From Cerioporus squamosus (Eukaryota; Basidiomycota; Agaricomycetes; Polyporales; Polyporaceae): a stretch of DNA of 61,479 bases. Numbering within the stretch: position 1 is the first letter of the stretch; each line of letters opens with the position of its first letter. The stretch spans positions 1-61,479 of the forward strand of contig JABYQS010000195.1 in assembly GCA_022592435.1 (NCBI GenBank). Reading direction: 5' to 3'. The notes beneath the pieces are model-generated. The model did no database searches and was not told where the DNA came from. It saw only the letters and a program-made list of their open reading frames with translations. A program made the position numbers and the translations under genes. This document shows, one piece after another, positions 32,629 through 42,545 of this stretch.

Positions 32629-34076
32629 GGTCTGCGATACTGACCTCATCGCAGGTCATAGCATGTCCCACCCCAAAAGTAACCCTGAGGACGCTACTCA
32701 GCTAATGTTGTACTTGTATATTTAGCGTCGTTGCATGCGCAGGCTGACGACGTCGGAGACTCGCAATCTGTCATATTCTGCCGCGAAGCATGCTATTTTG
32801 CTTGTTCGGGCATGAATTCTCAGATCGTCGGGGAAGTGAGTAGATAAATGCGACGCTGTATCGGCACTCGGCCCTATCATCAATGGACTCAGGTCGTCAC
32901 TTCGTACCCCATTTCGCAGGTGACGGAATGTGCTCCCGATGTTGATACAGTTAGAGCTTCGTTGACGCTTTCTTCTTGCCTCGAATAGGACCTGTCAATC
33001 TACTGGAAGTCTGGGCTGGGGAGAATGTGGGGCGCCACCGCTTCGGCTGGCTGGCGTGCCACAGGAACCATACCGGAGAAGGCGGGGACAAGCTTCCACG
33101 CCCTCGGGACGCCTTCCTTGAGTATCCACCTTGTCAGAGACGAGATGCTATCGGCTTCGAGGCGACCAATCCGCTACCTTGGGACCACGGACTGATCTGC
33201 TGACCCTCAGCTCTCTTCGCGCGCACAGGCGATAGTCATGCCGTTGAAGCCTATCGGTGAGAGCATCCTTACACCTCGCGGTAGGCTCATATAGAGAATA
33301 TCAGATAAGACGGGATATGACCCTTTGAATGCGCCTCTTGCAGTCGATTCGCTATTCAGCCAGGCGCGATGTTTGCAACCGGCTTCAGTTGCGACTGCGA
33401 GAGGACGCCTGGTATGCCGCATCTCTATGCGTACCGGGCCGATAGGTTTGATGCAACGCTTACGCAGTACTGCCTAGAGATACTTTCGCCGCAGCCTCAT
33501 GTTGCGTCAGGCGATACCGGTTACCTTCGGCGCGTGTCATACCGTTCGTGATAAGTTGTGAGCGACTGTCCCCATCTGTCCGTGGGATGGTGTGCTACCT
33601 TGTCATGACCACATACAACATGTGCTCTCGAGTACTACTAGAGCTCTCTCAGAAACATTGATGGTCAGAACATCTGATGTACGAGCGCAGGCTTGTCTGC
33701 TACCCACGAAAAAGTCAGCATCTTCAGTTCCCTTGTACTACTCTACTGTTTGTAGAGTCGTTATACCTCCTTAAGAGAACGGTTGTGCATGTCCCCTACC
33801 TCGTAACCTCTTGACCGGGCGACATATCCGAGTAGACAGACTGCTAGCGTGCAGAACGCGGGCCTAGCTAAGTGCAAGCCCACAAGCCTCTGAGTCTCGG
33901 AAGGTCTCGGACGATCCTTCTAGACTTCCTGAAACGGCAGAGGTCACACTGATGGGCGCCACGTGACCTGTCACACAGGACGCGTACTCGCCACCGCTGA
34001 GGGTACGCGTCCACCGTTGTCCACGACGTCCACCACCTCTTCCCCGTCCTCCCTGCCCTCTTCCTCGTCGTCCACG
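32629..34076. other. Intergenic, no gene seen
   Basis: A stretch of about 1.45 kb without protein-like sequence. A CACGTG (E-box type) site lies at 33960-33965, about 115 bp before the Rpt6 ATG, and could be part of its promoter. Confidence 0.45.
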
Positions 34077-35512
34077 ATGCCTGTTGCCATTAGCCCACCA
34101 GCTCCGTCTGCGGGACTTAAGTCATACTACCAGGCCAAGATTGAGGCCGCTGAACTCGAAATCAACCAGAAGACACAGAATCTGCGCCGTTTGGAGGCAC
34201 AACGGAATGCATTGAACGCGCGAGGTCAGTATGCCCTTATAACTCCAATATTGAGAGGCTGAAAGGTGTGAAATCTTAGTGAGGTTGCTACGAGAGGAGT
34301 TGCAGCTGCTGCATGAACCCGGAAGCTATGTCGGAGAGGTCGTGAAGGTTATGGGCAAGAACAAAGTGCTTGTGAAGGTCCAGCCAGAAGGGAAATACAG
34401 TGCGTCGCCCTTTTTCTTGTGCTTCAGCTCGGCGCTGACACTCCACGAACTCAGTCGTGGACTTCGACTCTGAAATCGACGTTGCCTCCCTCACGCCCTC
34501 ATTACGCATCGCCCTCCGTTCCGACTCATACACAATACACAAAATCCTTCCCAACAAGGTCGACCCCCTTGTATCTCTCATGATGGTCGAGAAGGTGCCG
34601 GATTCCACGTACGAGATGGTCGGTGGTCTCGACAAGCAAATCAAAGAGATCAAGGAGGTCATCGAGCTGCCCGTCAAGCACCCCGAACTCTTCGAGTCCC
34701 TCGGTATCGCCCAGCCCAAGGGTGTTCTTCTCTACGGCCCCCCGGGTACGGGAAAGACGCTCCTCGCGCGTGCAGTGGCGCACCACACGGACTGCAAGTT
34801 CATCCGTGTCTCCGGCTCCGAGCTCGTGCAGAAGTACATTGGCGAGGGTAGCCGGATGGTCCGCGAGCTGTTCGTCATGGCGCGCGAGCACGCACCAAGC
34901 ATCATCTTCATGGACGAGATCGACTCCATTGGTAGCTCGCGTGGAGAGAGCGGGTCCGGCGGTGGCGACTCGGAGGTGCAGCGGACGATGCTCGAGTTGC
35001 TGAACCAGCTAGACGGCTTCGAGCCGACGAAGAACATCAAGGTCATCATGGCCACGAACCGCATAGACATCCTCGACTCGGCACTGCTTCGGCCTGGTCG
35101 GATCGACCGCAAGATTGAGTTCCCGCCACCGGGCCCTGAGGCGCGTGTAGCTATTCTCCGCATTCACTCGCGAAAGGTACGAGCACTTGGGTTGTTGCTT
35201 GCCATGTGGGTGTGTACTTACGCCTTGTCCTAAGATGTCGCTGCAGCGTGGTATCAATCTCCGCGCGCTCGCGGAGAAGATGGGTCAATGTTCCGGAGCT
35301 GAGGTGCGCGGCATTTGTACGGAGGCTGGCATGTATGCGCTTCGTGAGCGGCGGCAACACGTCACGCAGGAGGACTTCGAGTTCGCGGTTGCCAAGGTAC
35401 GCCTTCGTGAACACGACATTGCATCCAGAGCCTTTCTGACCTCGCTTCCCTCGTACAGGTCCTCAAGAAGAACCAGGAGGGCAACACGTCTGTCAACAAG
35501 TTGTTCTCGTGA
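34077..35512 (+). CDS. RPT6: 26S proteasome regulatory ATPase subunit Rpt6
   Basis: One of the six AAA ATPases of the proteasome base ring, which unfold ubiquitinated proteins. Five exons (34077-34224, 34280-34399, 34455-35176, 35235-35396, 35459-35512) join in phase to 401 residues, the family length. The order is an N-terminal coiled coil ([21 protein letters not shown]), an OB-fold segment ([17 protein letters not shown]), Walker A GPPGTGKT (about 184-191), Walker B IIFMDEID, the arginine-finger region [12 protein letters not shown] and the AAA lid. [14 protein letters not shown] is diagnostic of Rpt6/SUG1. The C-terminus is NKLFS rather than an HbYX motif, as expected for Rpt6. All catalytic residues are present. 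Confidence 0.97.
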
Positions 35513-36088
35513 TGTGCTGTACTGTTACATATATCTCGTTATTGGACTCACACTTGATGGAGCTATGTAAACTGCTATCCGGAATGCGTGGCTTCGTTAT
35601 CAGCGCGCAAGCGCTTCCCGGAGTACTCGGTGACCACATTCCTGTGCAAGAGGACAGCTATGCATAATGCTGGGTGTGAACGATGTCCAGGTGAGTTGAC
35701 TTCCCGTGTTGGGCTGCTTCATCTTGGTTGCTGCGAGAACTGATGCTGTCTATCATCTTGATTCAGAAGTCCAATTATGTCCCAATCATGCCCGCGATCG
35801 TTGTTCGGGGAATATATCGTGTGCTCCGTACGCAGTCCCATCTTCAGATAGAAGGGTGGGCTTGTGAACACCCTCGACTGCGAACATCGCCATCCTCGCG
35901 GGTGGGAGTCTCGACGTATGGGTGTCGGGATTATGAATATGGCGGGACCCGCTGCTCCGTACCGTTTTGGCTTCGTCCCTCTCTCCCGCACACGCTCGTT
36001 GACCTGACCTCATTCTATTCTATCAGGGTACTCCCTGCCTTGCTCCGCGTGAAGCTGTTGTACGATCTATTGGAGGAGATTATCTGGT

Positions 36089-37622
36089 ATGGGTCGGTCC
36101 TTTGGTGAGTACAGTCGATACTGAGTTAGATATAACTCTGTCCATATTTGCGCGCGTGGACACGGTCTCTTACGCCTCTGGTTCGCAAGCAGCTCCGCTC
36201 CTTGTGCGCAGACAGGTTGAGTTACCGGGAGTGCCGCTCTCATCGACCCGCGCACCTCCAATGCATCCCGTGCTGGGCAACGCTGCGGCTTCCACCCACA
36301 TGTCCGGTCTGCCGTCTTTACCTTCATCCCACAGTAGTCCCGCACCCACGACACAACTATCATTCAGTCCCCTCTCCAACATGAGTACGTGCACTTCGGC
36401 GAAGATCCAGTGGAGCTATGCTGGTCGCTCTGCCGACCTCGTGCTCCTCATTGCAGCCAGCACAGCACCGTCACCTACGATGACAAGACGGGACAACGTG
36501 GTGGCGCTTCCCATAGCATATGGACTGAACGCCACGCTGGGGACATGGACATGGCCTACCGTCAACGTCACGTCTGGATGGTACATGCTGGAGGCCGCCG
36601 GTGCAGACATTGCCGCGATGTCGTCGGCGTTCTTCGTTGCGAACGGGACGGATACGGCCTGCCTGGGGGAGAGTGACTCGCCTCTCGCGTTCAACGCCGG
36701 AACGAGCACTTCGCAGCCAAGTCCGAGTATGGGCACGGTCCCTACCGCAGGTGCTAGTACTTCGACTTCGGCTGATGCGTCCGGTACGACCTCTGCTGCC
36801 GGACCCTGTACCGCTTGTTCGGTGCCTGGTGCCAACTCCGGCATGGTCCTCGGGGTGACGTTTGGAGGCGTTGTGGCACTTGCAGCTGCGGTGTACGCTG
36901 TGTACCGCTTCCTCCTTCCGCGCTTCCACCTGCGCAGACGCCCTCGTTGCACTTGCACCCAGGACAGCGAAGACGAGAACAAGAACCTGAATCCAACCAC
37001 CTCCCAAGCTACCTCGCCAGGCAGCCTGTCTGACGAGAAGCGTCGAGCATTCGGCGCGGCAGCTTACGCTCGACCTCTTCCGCCTCTTCCATCCGACCAG
37101 CCACAAACATTCATCCCTCCTTTTAAGAGCGACACGTTCATTCCCATCGTTGTCTCTCGGCCCGAGTCTCGAACACGTACGGCCAGACCAGTCGCGCTTG
37201 CGAAGCTCGATACGGAGCTCAGCCAGATCGCCGGCCCATCCTCCTACTCCGGACCTCCTACACGAGCGTCCCTCTACGCAACCGACCGCTCTGACGCGGC
37301 GTCCAGTGTTTGGGCACGCCGCTTCAGCGCCACAAGTTCGTGGAGCGGGGGGCCGAGCAGGAGAGGCTCGCCCGTCCCCTCGTCGGCGACATCGGTGATG
37401 TATCGCGCCCGGGACAGCGCGCAGAGTGCCTGGGCGCTGGTTCGACCGAGTTCGCGTGGCGATTCGGAGTGGGATTCCCCGCGAAACCGCAGCAGCTCGA
37501 ACGTTCATCGCAAGGCTGCCAGCTTCGACGGGTTGAAGATGAGGCGGAGTGCTACGGCGATCCCGGACGTTCCTCCTCTTCCTGCACGGTTCCGGGCGGA
37601 GGGGCGACAGTCGGTTGGTTGA
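36089..37622 (+). CDS. Single-pass membrane protein, family member 3
   Basis: The gene can start at ATG 36089, a 16-nt exon (to 36104) followed by a gtgagt intron ending at 36189, which joins in phase to AAPLLVRRQVELPG. Retaining the intron also leaves an open frame. The two-cysteine domain runs from STCTSAKIQWSYAGR to FFVANGTDTACL, with conserved TWTWPTVNV and GWYMLEAAGAD. A Ser/Thr/Ala-rich stalk, one membrane helix (MVLGVTFGGVVALAAAVYAV) and a cytoplasmic tail follow. The tail has PVALAKLD, SDAASSVWARR, GSPVPSSATSVMYRARDSA and the C-terminal AASFDGLK...TAIPDVPPLP. These motifs match member 1 and partly member 2, although the tails otherwise do not align. Function unknown. Confidence 0.85.
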
Positions 37623-37854
37623 CTGTACGAGTACTTAGTCTTGGCGATGGCGTGGGGTGTGTCTGTATGTATTTGGTATCTTTCTCGGGAAGAGGCTCAG
37701 GAGTGGCCTGTGTTATTTGGGTGCCAGTCATGACCTCAAGCCAAATCAAACAGAGCGTTTGAGATGTGAAGAGCGTTCCAGATGGTATAAGTACAGGAAG
37801 TGCAGCCTGTGAGGTAGTGAGCCATCAGATCAGGTACCAGGAAAGCGCTCCTAC

Positions 37855-38000
37855 GTACGAGCAAGTCCGCGCATATTGGCAGGAATATGGGAAGCAGTAA
37901 GCTTAATGGGATTGCCACAAGAGCATTCACGACGGGGCAACTCCACGGCCACGGCGAGCTCGTGGTTGTCGTCGTATTCGCGGTCCTGAAGGTAGAGGGC
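37855..38000 (-). pseudogene. Coding-like fragment of an unknown protein
   Basis: Directly after an acceptor (tctcgcag), the minus strand reads ALYLQDREYDDNHELAVAV then ELPRRECSCGNPIKL in one frame, which looks like real protein with an acidic stretch and a cysteine pair. No upstream or downstream exon was found, so it may be a gene remnant or one exon of an unrecognised gene. Confidence 0.25.
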
Positions 38001-38516
38001 CTGCGAGATAAGTAACCGCGCATCCACGGAGCCTGACGTTGCTTGGACGTTGAACTAGATATTTGCGCTGGTGTCTGCGACTTTTGTTGATTGCTTACAA
38101 TGTATCGTAATGTATATTGTGTGTTATGTAGTGTGTCGAGTTTGGAACGGCCAGTACGTTCTGAGACATGGCGGGATACTTAGTTTGAACCATGGGCGGC
38201 AGTACTACTGTTGTTGCCGTCAACTTTCTCTCCGTCCGTTCGTCAGTGTCAGTTCAGATATCCACCACAATCCACACCCTCCTCTCAGGAGCTTCTAGGG
38301 TCCAAAACGAACAAGTTTGAAAGCGGGGCAGACGGTGAGAGATCTCTGGAGCGGCCCGACGAGCCCGCGCTCGCTTACGGGCGTCCCACGGACTCCCACC
38401 AACACGCTTCCACGTTTGTTCAACGTTGAACTTCAAGTTTGGTTAGCCACGAGGCTCGCGCAAGAACGGACACCTGAACTGACTCACCTGGACGAAGATC
38501 CTTATCAGCCATCGAC

Positions 38517-41231
38517 ATGAACACGCACGCAGCGGCCCATATATCCCACACAGGCTTCTCGCAGGCCTCCCCCACGCTGCCACCCAACGTCCACCTGCTT
38601 GTCCTCCGACACCGCGTCCCTCATCTCTTCAACGCACAACGCCACCGACGACGCCCGAGACAGATGGCGTCCAGCATCCAGTCTTCCTCTACCTCCCCTC
38701 TGAATCCGGCGTGGCAGCTGGAACAGCAAGCGAAGCCCTCGGAGGACATTCTCCGTGCATGGATTGAAGCTCTCCGAGCTGGCCCTCAGGCCCCTCGTCC
38801 GAATGCGCCTCTGACAGCGGAGTTCATGAGCGCGTACTTGCTCGCTGAGATGAACGTCTTCTATGCGTCGGGTGCGCCTAATATCGACAGGCTGACATAC
38901 GTGTCCTCCATGCTACAAGACTTGTGCACTGCAGCACAGATCATCGCCGTCAATTCGGAGGACAACTGCGGCGTGTTCGATGGTTCCTCTGCGAGCAAGT
39001 GGATGCAGACGGTGGTTGACCGTCAGGCCTATCTGATCCCCTCGCATCTCCAAGGGTTCGTGCGTTCGCTCCCGCAGGTCGCCACGACCCTCATGACCAT
39101 GGCGAGCTCCATCCCTGGACAGGCTCACATGGTTGAGCTCCAATCTCTATTGCAGTCCATTGCGCAAGGACTGAGCTCCTATGGCGGGAATGTCTCGAGC
39201 AGCATGTCGATGTCCGAGTCACATATCTTGGATGCTATTCAGCCGGGAGCCTCGCCGCAGACTGATGACGATTCCGACACCGACGACTCATCTGATCTGG
39301 GAGGCGAGTCTGTAGAGTTGTCTGCCTCGCGTACCTCGAGTGAGTCATCTTTCGCGCAAAGTGGTTGGACTTGGCACTGCAGTGCACTAACGAACTTGCT
39401 GCTTTCAGCCCGCGACCCGGTGAGGGATCGGCGGACATGAACCTCACATCCATTGCACATTCCCCTCGTCGTCTACCGCCATCTCGCAACCTCAACCTTG
39501 TGGACAATAGTGGCCATGTCTCGCGCAGAGAGAGCAGCGGGGTTGTGTCGATGGAGATGGCGACCATGGTAGGGGATACGTCGCTTCCAGCGGGCTCCAT
39601 GCTGTCTGAGCCCAGCATGCACATGTCGCTCGGGGAAGACACCAAACACCTGCTCAAGCAGCTGGACGCGTCAGCCGATATACGCCGTGCCACGGGCATC
39701 GTGCAGGAGTCGCCCCCAGCCTCGCCAGAGAGGAGCAGAGACGCAGCCCCTGCGACCACGAGTGCGGCTACGCGTCGCGCATCCTCGGAGCATGGCGGCG
39801 ATGCACCCGCGCCTGCGTCAAGCGCAAGTCCTTCGATATCCGACGACGAGCAGGCGATGACCCCGCCAGGAACGGGAGGACCGTTAGGCCCGGAGAGGAG
39901 CAGCGACTCCGCGAGTGCGAGTGCCTCGGAGCACGGCGGCGATGAACTTGCGCCTGCGTTAGGCGCGGGTCCTTCGGTATCCAACGCTGTGAATGCGAGT
40001 GCGAGTGCAGTTCCGCGTCGCGGAGCCTTGGAGCACGGCGGAGATGCACCTGAGCTTGCAGTGGGTATGCATACGTGGCACGGGGTGGCCAGTAAACCTC
40101 TGTTCAAGCAGCAGGGCCTTACGAGCAACAAACGCTATGGTACAAGCATGTCGTATCAGGAGCCTCCAGCCACCCCGGCGGAGAGCAGCGACGCCGCGGC
40201 TGTTACGCGTCGCGCATTGTCGGAGCATGGCGGCGATGCGTTGGGTCCGGGCCCTTCGGGAGTCGACGCCGAGCAGTCGAGGACCCCGCCGGAGGTTGGA
40301 GCGACGTTCGACCCGGAGAGGAGTGCACGAGCGCAGTCGTCACCCCCGTTTGGCCGTCAGTCGCGGTCGAAGACCCGTCCTCCCAAGCTTCCGAAGCCAG
40401 GCGAGGTCGATCGTGCCGGCGAGCGCAAGGTCTCGGGCCAGTCCGCGAAGTCGTCCACCTCGAGCCTGCAATTTGGCGGTGAGTGCCCCCACGTTCTTGT
40501 GTGGCGTCTGTGTGGTCTGCTGATCGTGTGTATATTTTATAGCCTTACTCGACATGGAGAAGATACAACGAGAGTCAATGGCGAAAGACTTTGAGAAACA
40601 GATCATTGCGTTGCAGGCGCAACTCGACATGGTCCAGAACCAGCTGGCGAAGGAGCAAGTCGAGCGAGAAAGGGAGCGAGATAGGGAGCGAGGGCAGTAT
40701 GGAACTCTCATCGCCAAATTGGAGGACCAACTCGCTGAGCAGAAGAGTGAGCGGGAGCGGGAGCGGCAGGAGTTCGCCACTTGGATGGCCAAATTGGAAG
40801 AAGAACGGGTCCGGGAGCGGCGTGAGTACGAGGCTCGGGTCACCAAATTGGAAGAAGAACGGGTCCGGGAGCGGCGTGAGTACGAGGCTCGTATCACCAA
40901 ATTGGAAGAAGAACGGGTCCGGGAGCGGCGTGAGTACGAGGCTCGGGTCACCAAATTGGAAGAAGAACGAGTCGGGGAGCGGCGGGAGTACGAGGCTCGG
41001 GTCACCAAAGTGGAAGAAGAACGAGTCGGGGAGCGGCGCGACTACGGAAACGAACGGGTCAGGGAGCGTCAGGAGTGCGACGCTCGAATCGTCAAGTTGG
41101 AAGAGGAACGAGTCCGGGAGCGCCAGGAGCGAGATGCTCGAATTGCCAAACTCGAAGCGAAACTTGACGAAGAGCAGGCGGAGCGGAAGGCCGCGCAAGC
41201 GAAGATTCTGGAGTTGCTGGAACGGCGTTGA
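38517..41231 (+). CDS. Low-complexity protein with EHGGD repeats and an E/R/K helix
   Basis: Not recognised. The first exon starts at ATG 38517 or, more likely, MASSIQSSSTSP at about 38664. It codes for a helical region (LTAEFMSAYLLAEMNVFYAS; VATTLMTMASSIPGQAHMV) ending in an Asp/Ser-rich stretch. The second, to 40478, is Ser/Ala/Pro-rich with four EHGGD(A/E) repeats (near 39785, 39930, 40030, 40218). The last exon (40543-41231, in phase) is a long charged helix of KLEEERVRERREYEARVT repeats. Joining exon 1 to exon 2 with the strong gtgagt donor (near 39340) and ctttcag acceptor (near 39409) gives a stop; the long frame needs another junction, or these are two genes. A cytoskeletal or scaffold role is possible but unsupported. 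Confidence 0.6.
40790..41040 (+). repeat. Coding minisatellite, 54-bp unit, about 4.5 copies
   Basis: The unit begins accaaattggaagaagaacg and recurs with few changes at 54-bp steps, encoding an 18-residue repeat. The first two or three copies are nearly identical and later copies diverge (tccggg to tcgggg, attgg to agtgg), so copies seem to have been added recently at the 5' side. Expect copy-number variation between strains. Confidence 0.85.
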
Positions 41232-42545
41232 AGAAAGCCTACGTAGTACTGTATGTAACTGTATGTTGCTCCAATGTTCCCGCGTGCCCGTGCACCTTGC
41301 TATGTGTCGCTCCCCGCCCAGTGTCTGCAGAAAGGTCGTCCTGTCCCAACTTGTACTTGTCGAGCGCAAGGAGAATCAGATGGGCTCAGATGGGCTGATG
41401 TTCCAAGCGTGTTACGAGGCGGACGACTCGACGCTTGTCACGTTGTAGCCGTCGACAGCTACAGCGGCGTGATTCTGAACTTGGATTGCGTCAATGTGTG
41501 GAAGTGGGCGGCCTGCTAGAGGAACGCGAGTTACGCGATGCACCTACAAGGTGCATCGATAGGATACAACCATGTAAGAGCTTACACTGCATGCATATGA
41601 TGCTGACTAGTTCTTCGGTGGATGGTTACTTAGTGGATGGTCGTAAGTACGCCGAAGGTGTCCTCATCCTGCAAGAGACGGTGACGTCATCAACGTCTGA
41701 CCGCCGCACTGCAACAGACGCATCCTTTCCGCCCTGCTGAAATCCTGGCAAAATGGTAATGTTGCTTGACTTTCAGCAATCCAATTTCTATGCCTTTACT
41801 AACCCCGGAAAGGATGCTTTCTTGGCAGTGCCGCTCGTAGTGTAGACGCCGAAATGCATTGGCCGGCTCAACTGGCAACATGGGTACCACTACGATCGAC
41901 CCCAACGCGGACTTCAATCTGCAAGATGACTGGGCTCCATGTTTTTCGCCTCTATGTTCTGACGACCACACTCATGAAATAGGTCAGAATGTAAGTACGT
42001 ATCCCGATTCCCGCTTCTTCGAGTCCGTACTGCTTACCATCACGCTAACCTCGTTTTCATCCAAATCCTACCCGTCATTCCTATGCTGACAATTGATGTA
42101 CTCGCACTGAATGAAGCATACATATAAGGGTCCTTGGATAAACTCTTGAATATCTCCTGCCAGGCCCTTTGCGCTCGTCGTTGCGTCAGACTGGGCGTAA
42201 GCTCATGTCTTCCGACTCGGACAGCATACTGGTGGTCAGTGTATTAGCTTTGACTCCTATGTATTCGAAGACGACACTAACTGAATATTCCAGTTGTGAC
42301 TTGATGTGTCTTTCCTCGTTCGGCTCCTCGATCATAGTGGAAGCTCGGTCCCTCCCGGCCGAGAGAGCGGGTGAGGCGTCTCAGGACGCGATGCTGCGGT
42401 AACCGTCTTTTCAGTCATAATTGAGTATGGGAACAGTCATTCAAAGTTGCCTCGACTCCTTGCCGCATGGTAAAGCGACACGCTGCTTTGGCCTGTCCTC
42501 TGGGCTGTCCCGACGGTTCTCTCTCTCTCCCATCGAGTTCACAAT
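41232..42545. other. Intergenic; possible short transcript, no gene called
   Basis: An ATG at 41880 opens a short frame (TTTIDPNADFNLQDDWAPC), followed by a good gtaagt donor near 41991, but the downstream reading is not convincing. The rest has no coding signal and should hold the promoter of helicase B. Confidence 0.35.

Noticed and set aside
36471..37508. Minus-strand frame of 345 codons
   Set aside because: It is antisense to membrane protein 3, whose domain and motifs match two paralogues; the Arg-rich mirror translation has no such support.
17301..37622. Secondary-metabolite gene cluster
   Set aside because: No polyketide synthase, peptide synthetase, terpene synthase or P450 was found; the oxygenase-like gene and aldehyde dehydrogenase are far apart among housekeeping genes.
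40790..41040. CRISPR-like array
   Set aside because: The repeats are contiguous 54-bp units without spacers, lie inside an open reading frame and the genome is eukaryotic.
40340..41369. Minus-strand frames with repeated Phe/Ser/Leu units
   Set aside because: They mirror the 54-bp repeat of the plus-strand E/R/K helix; the repeat structure belongs to the coding minisatellite.
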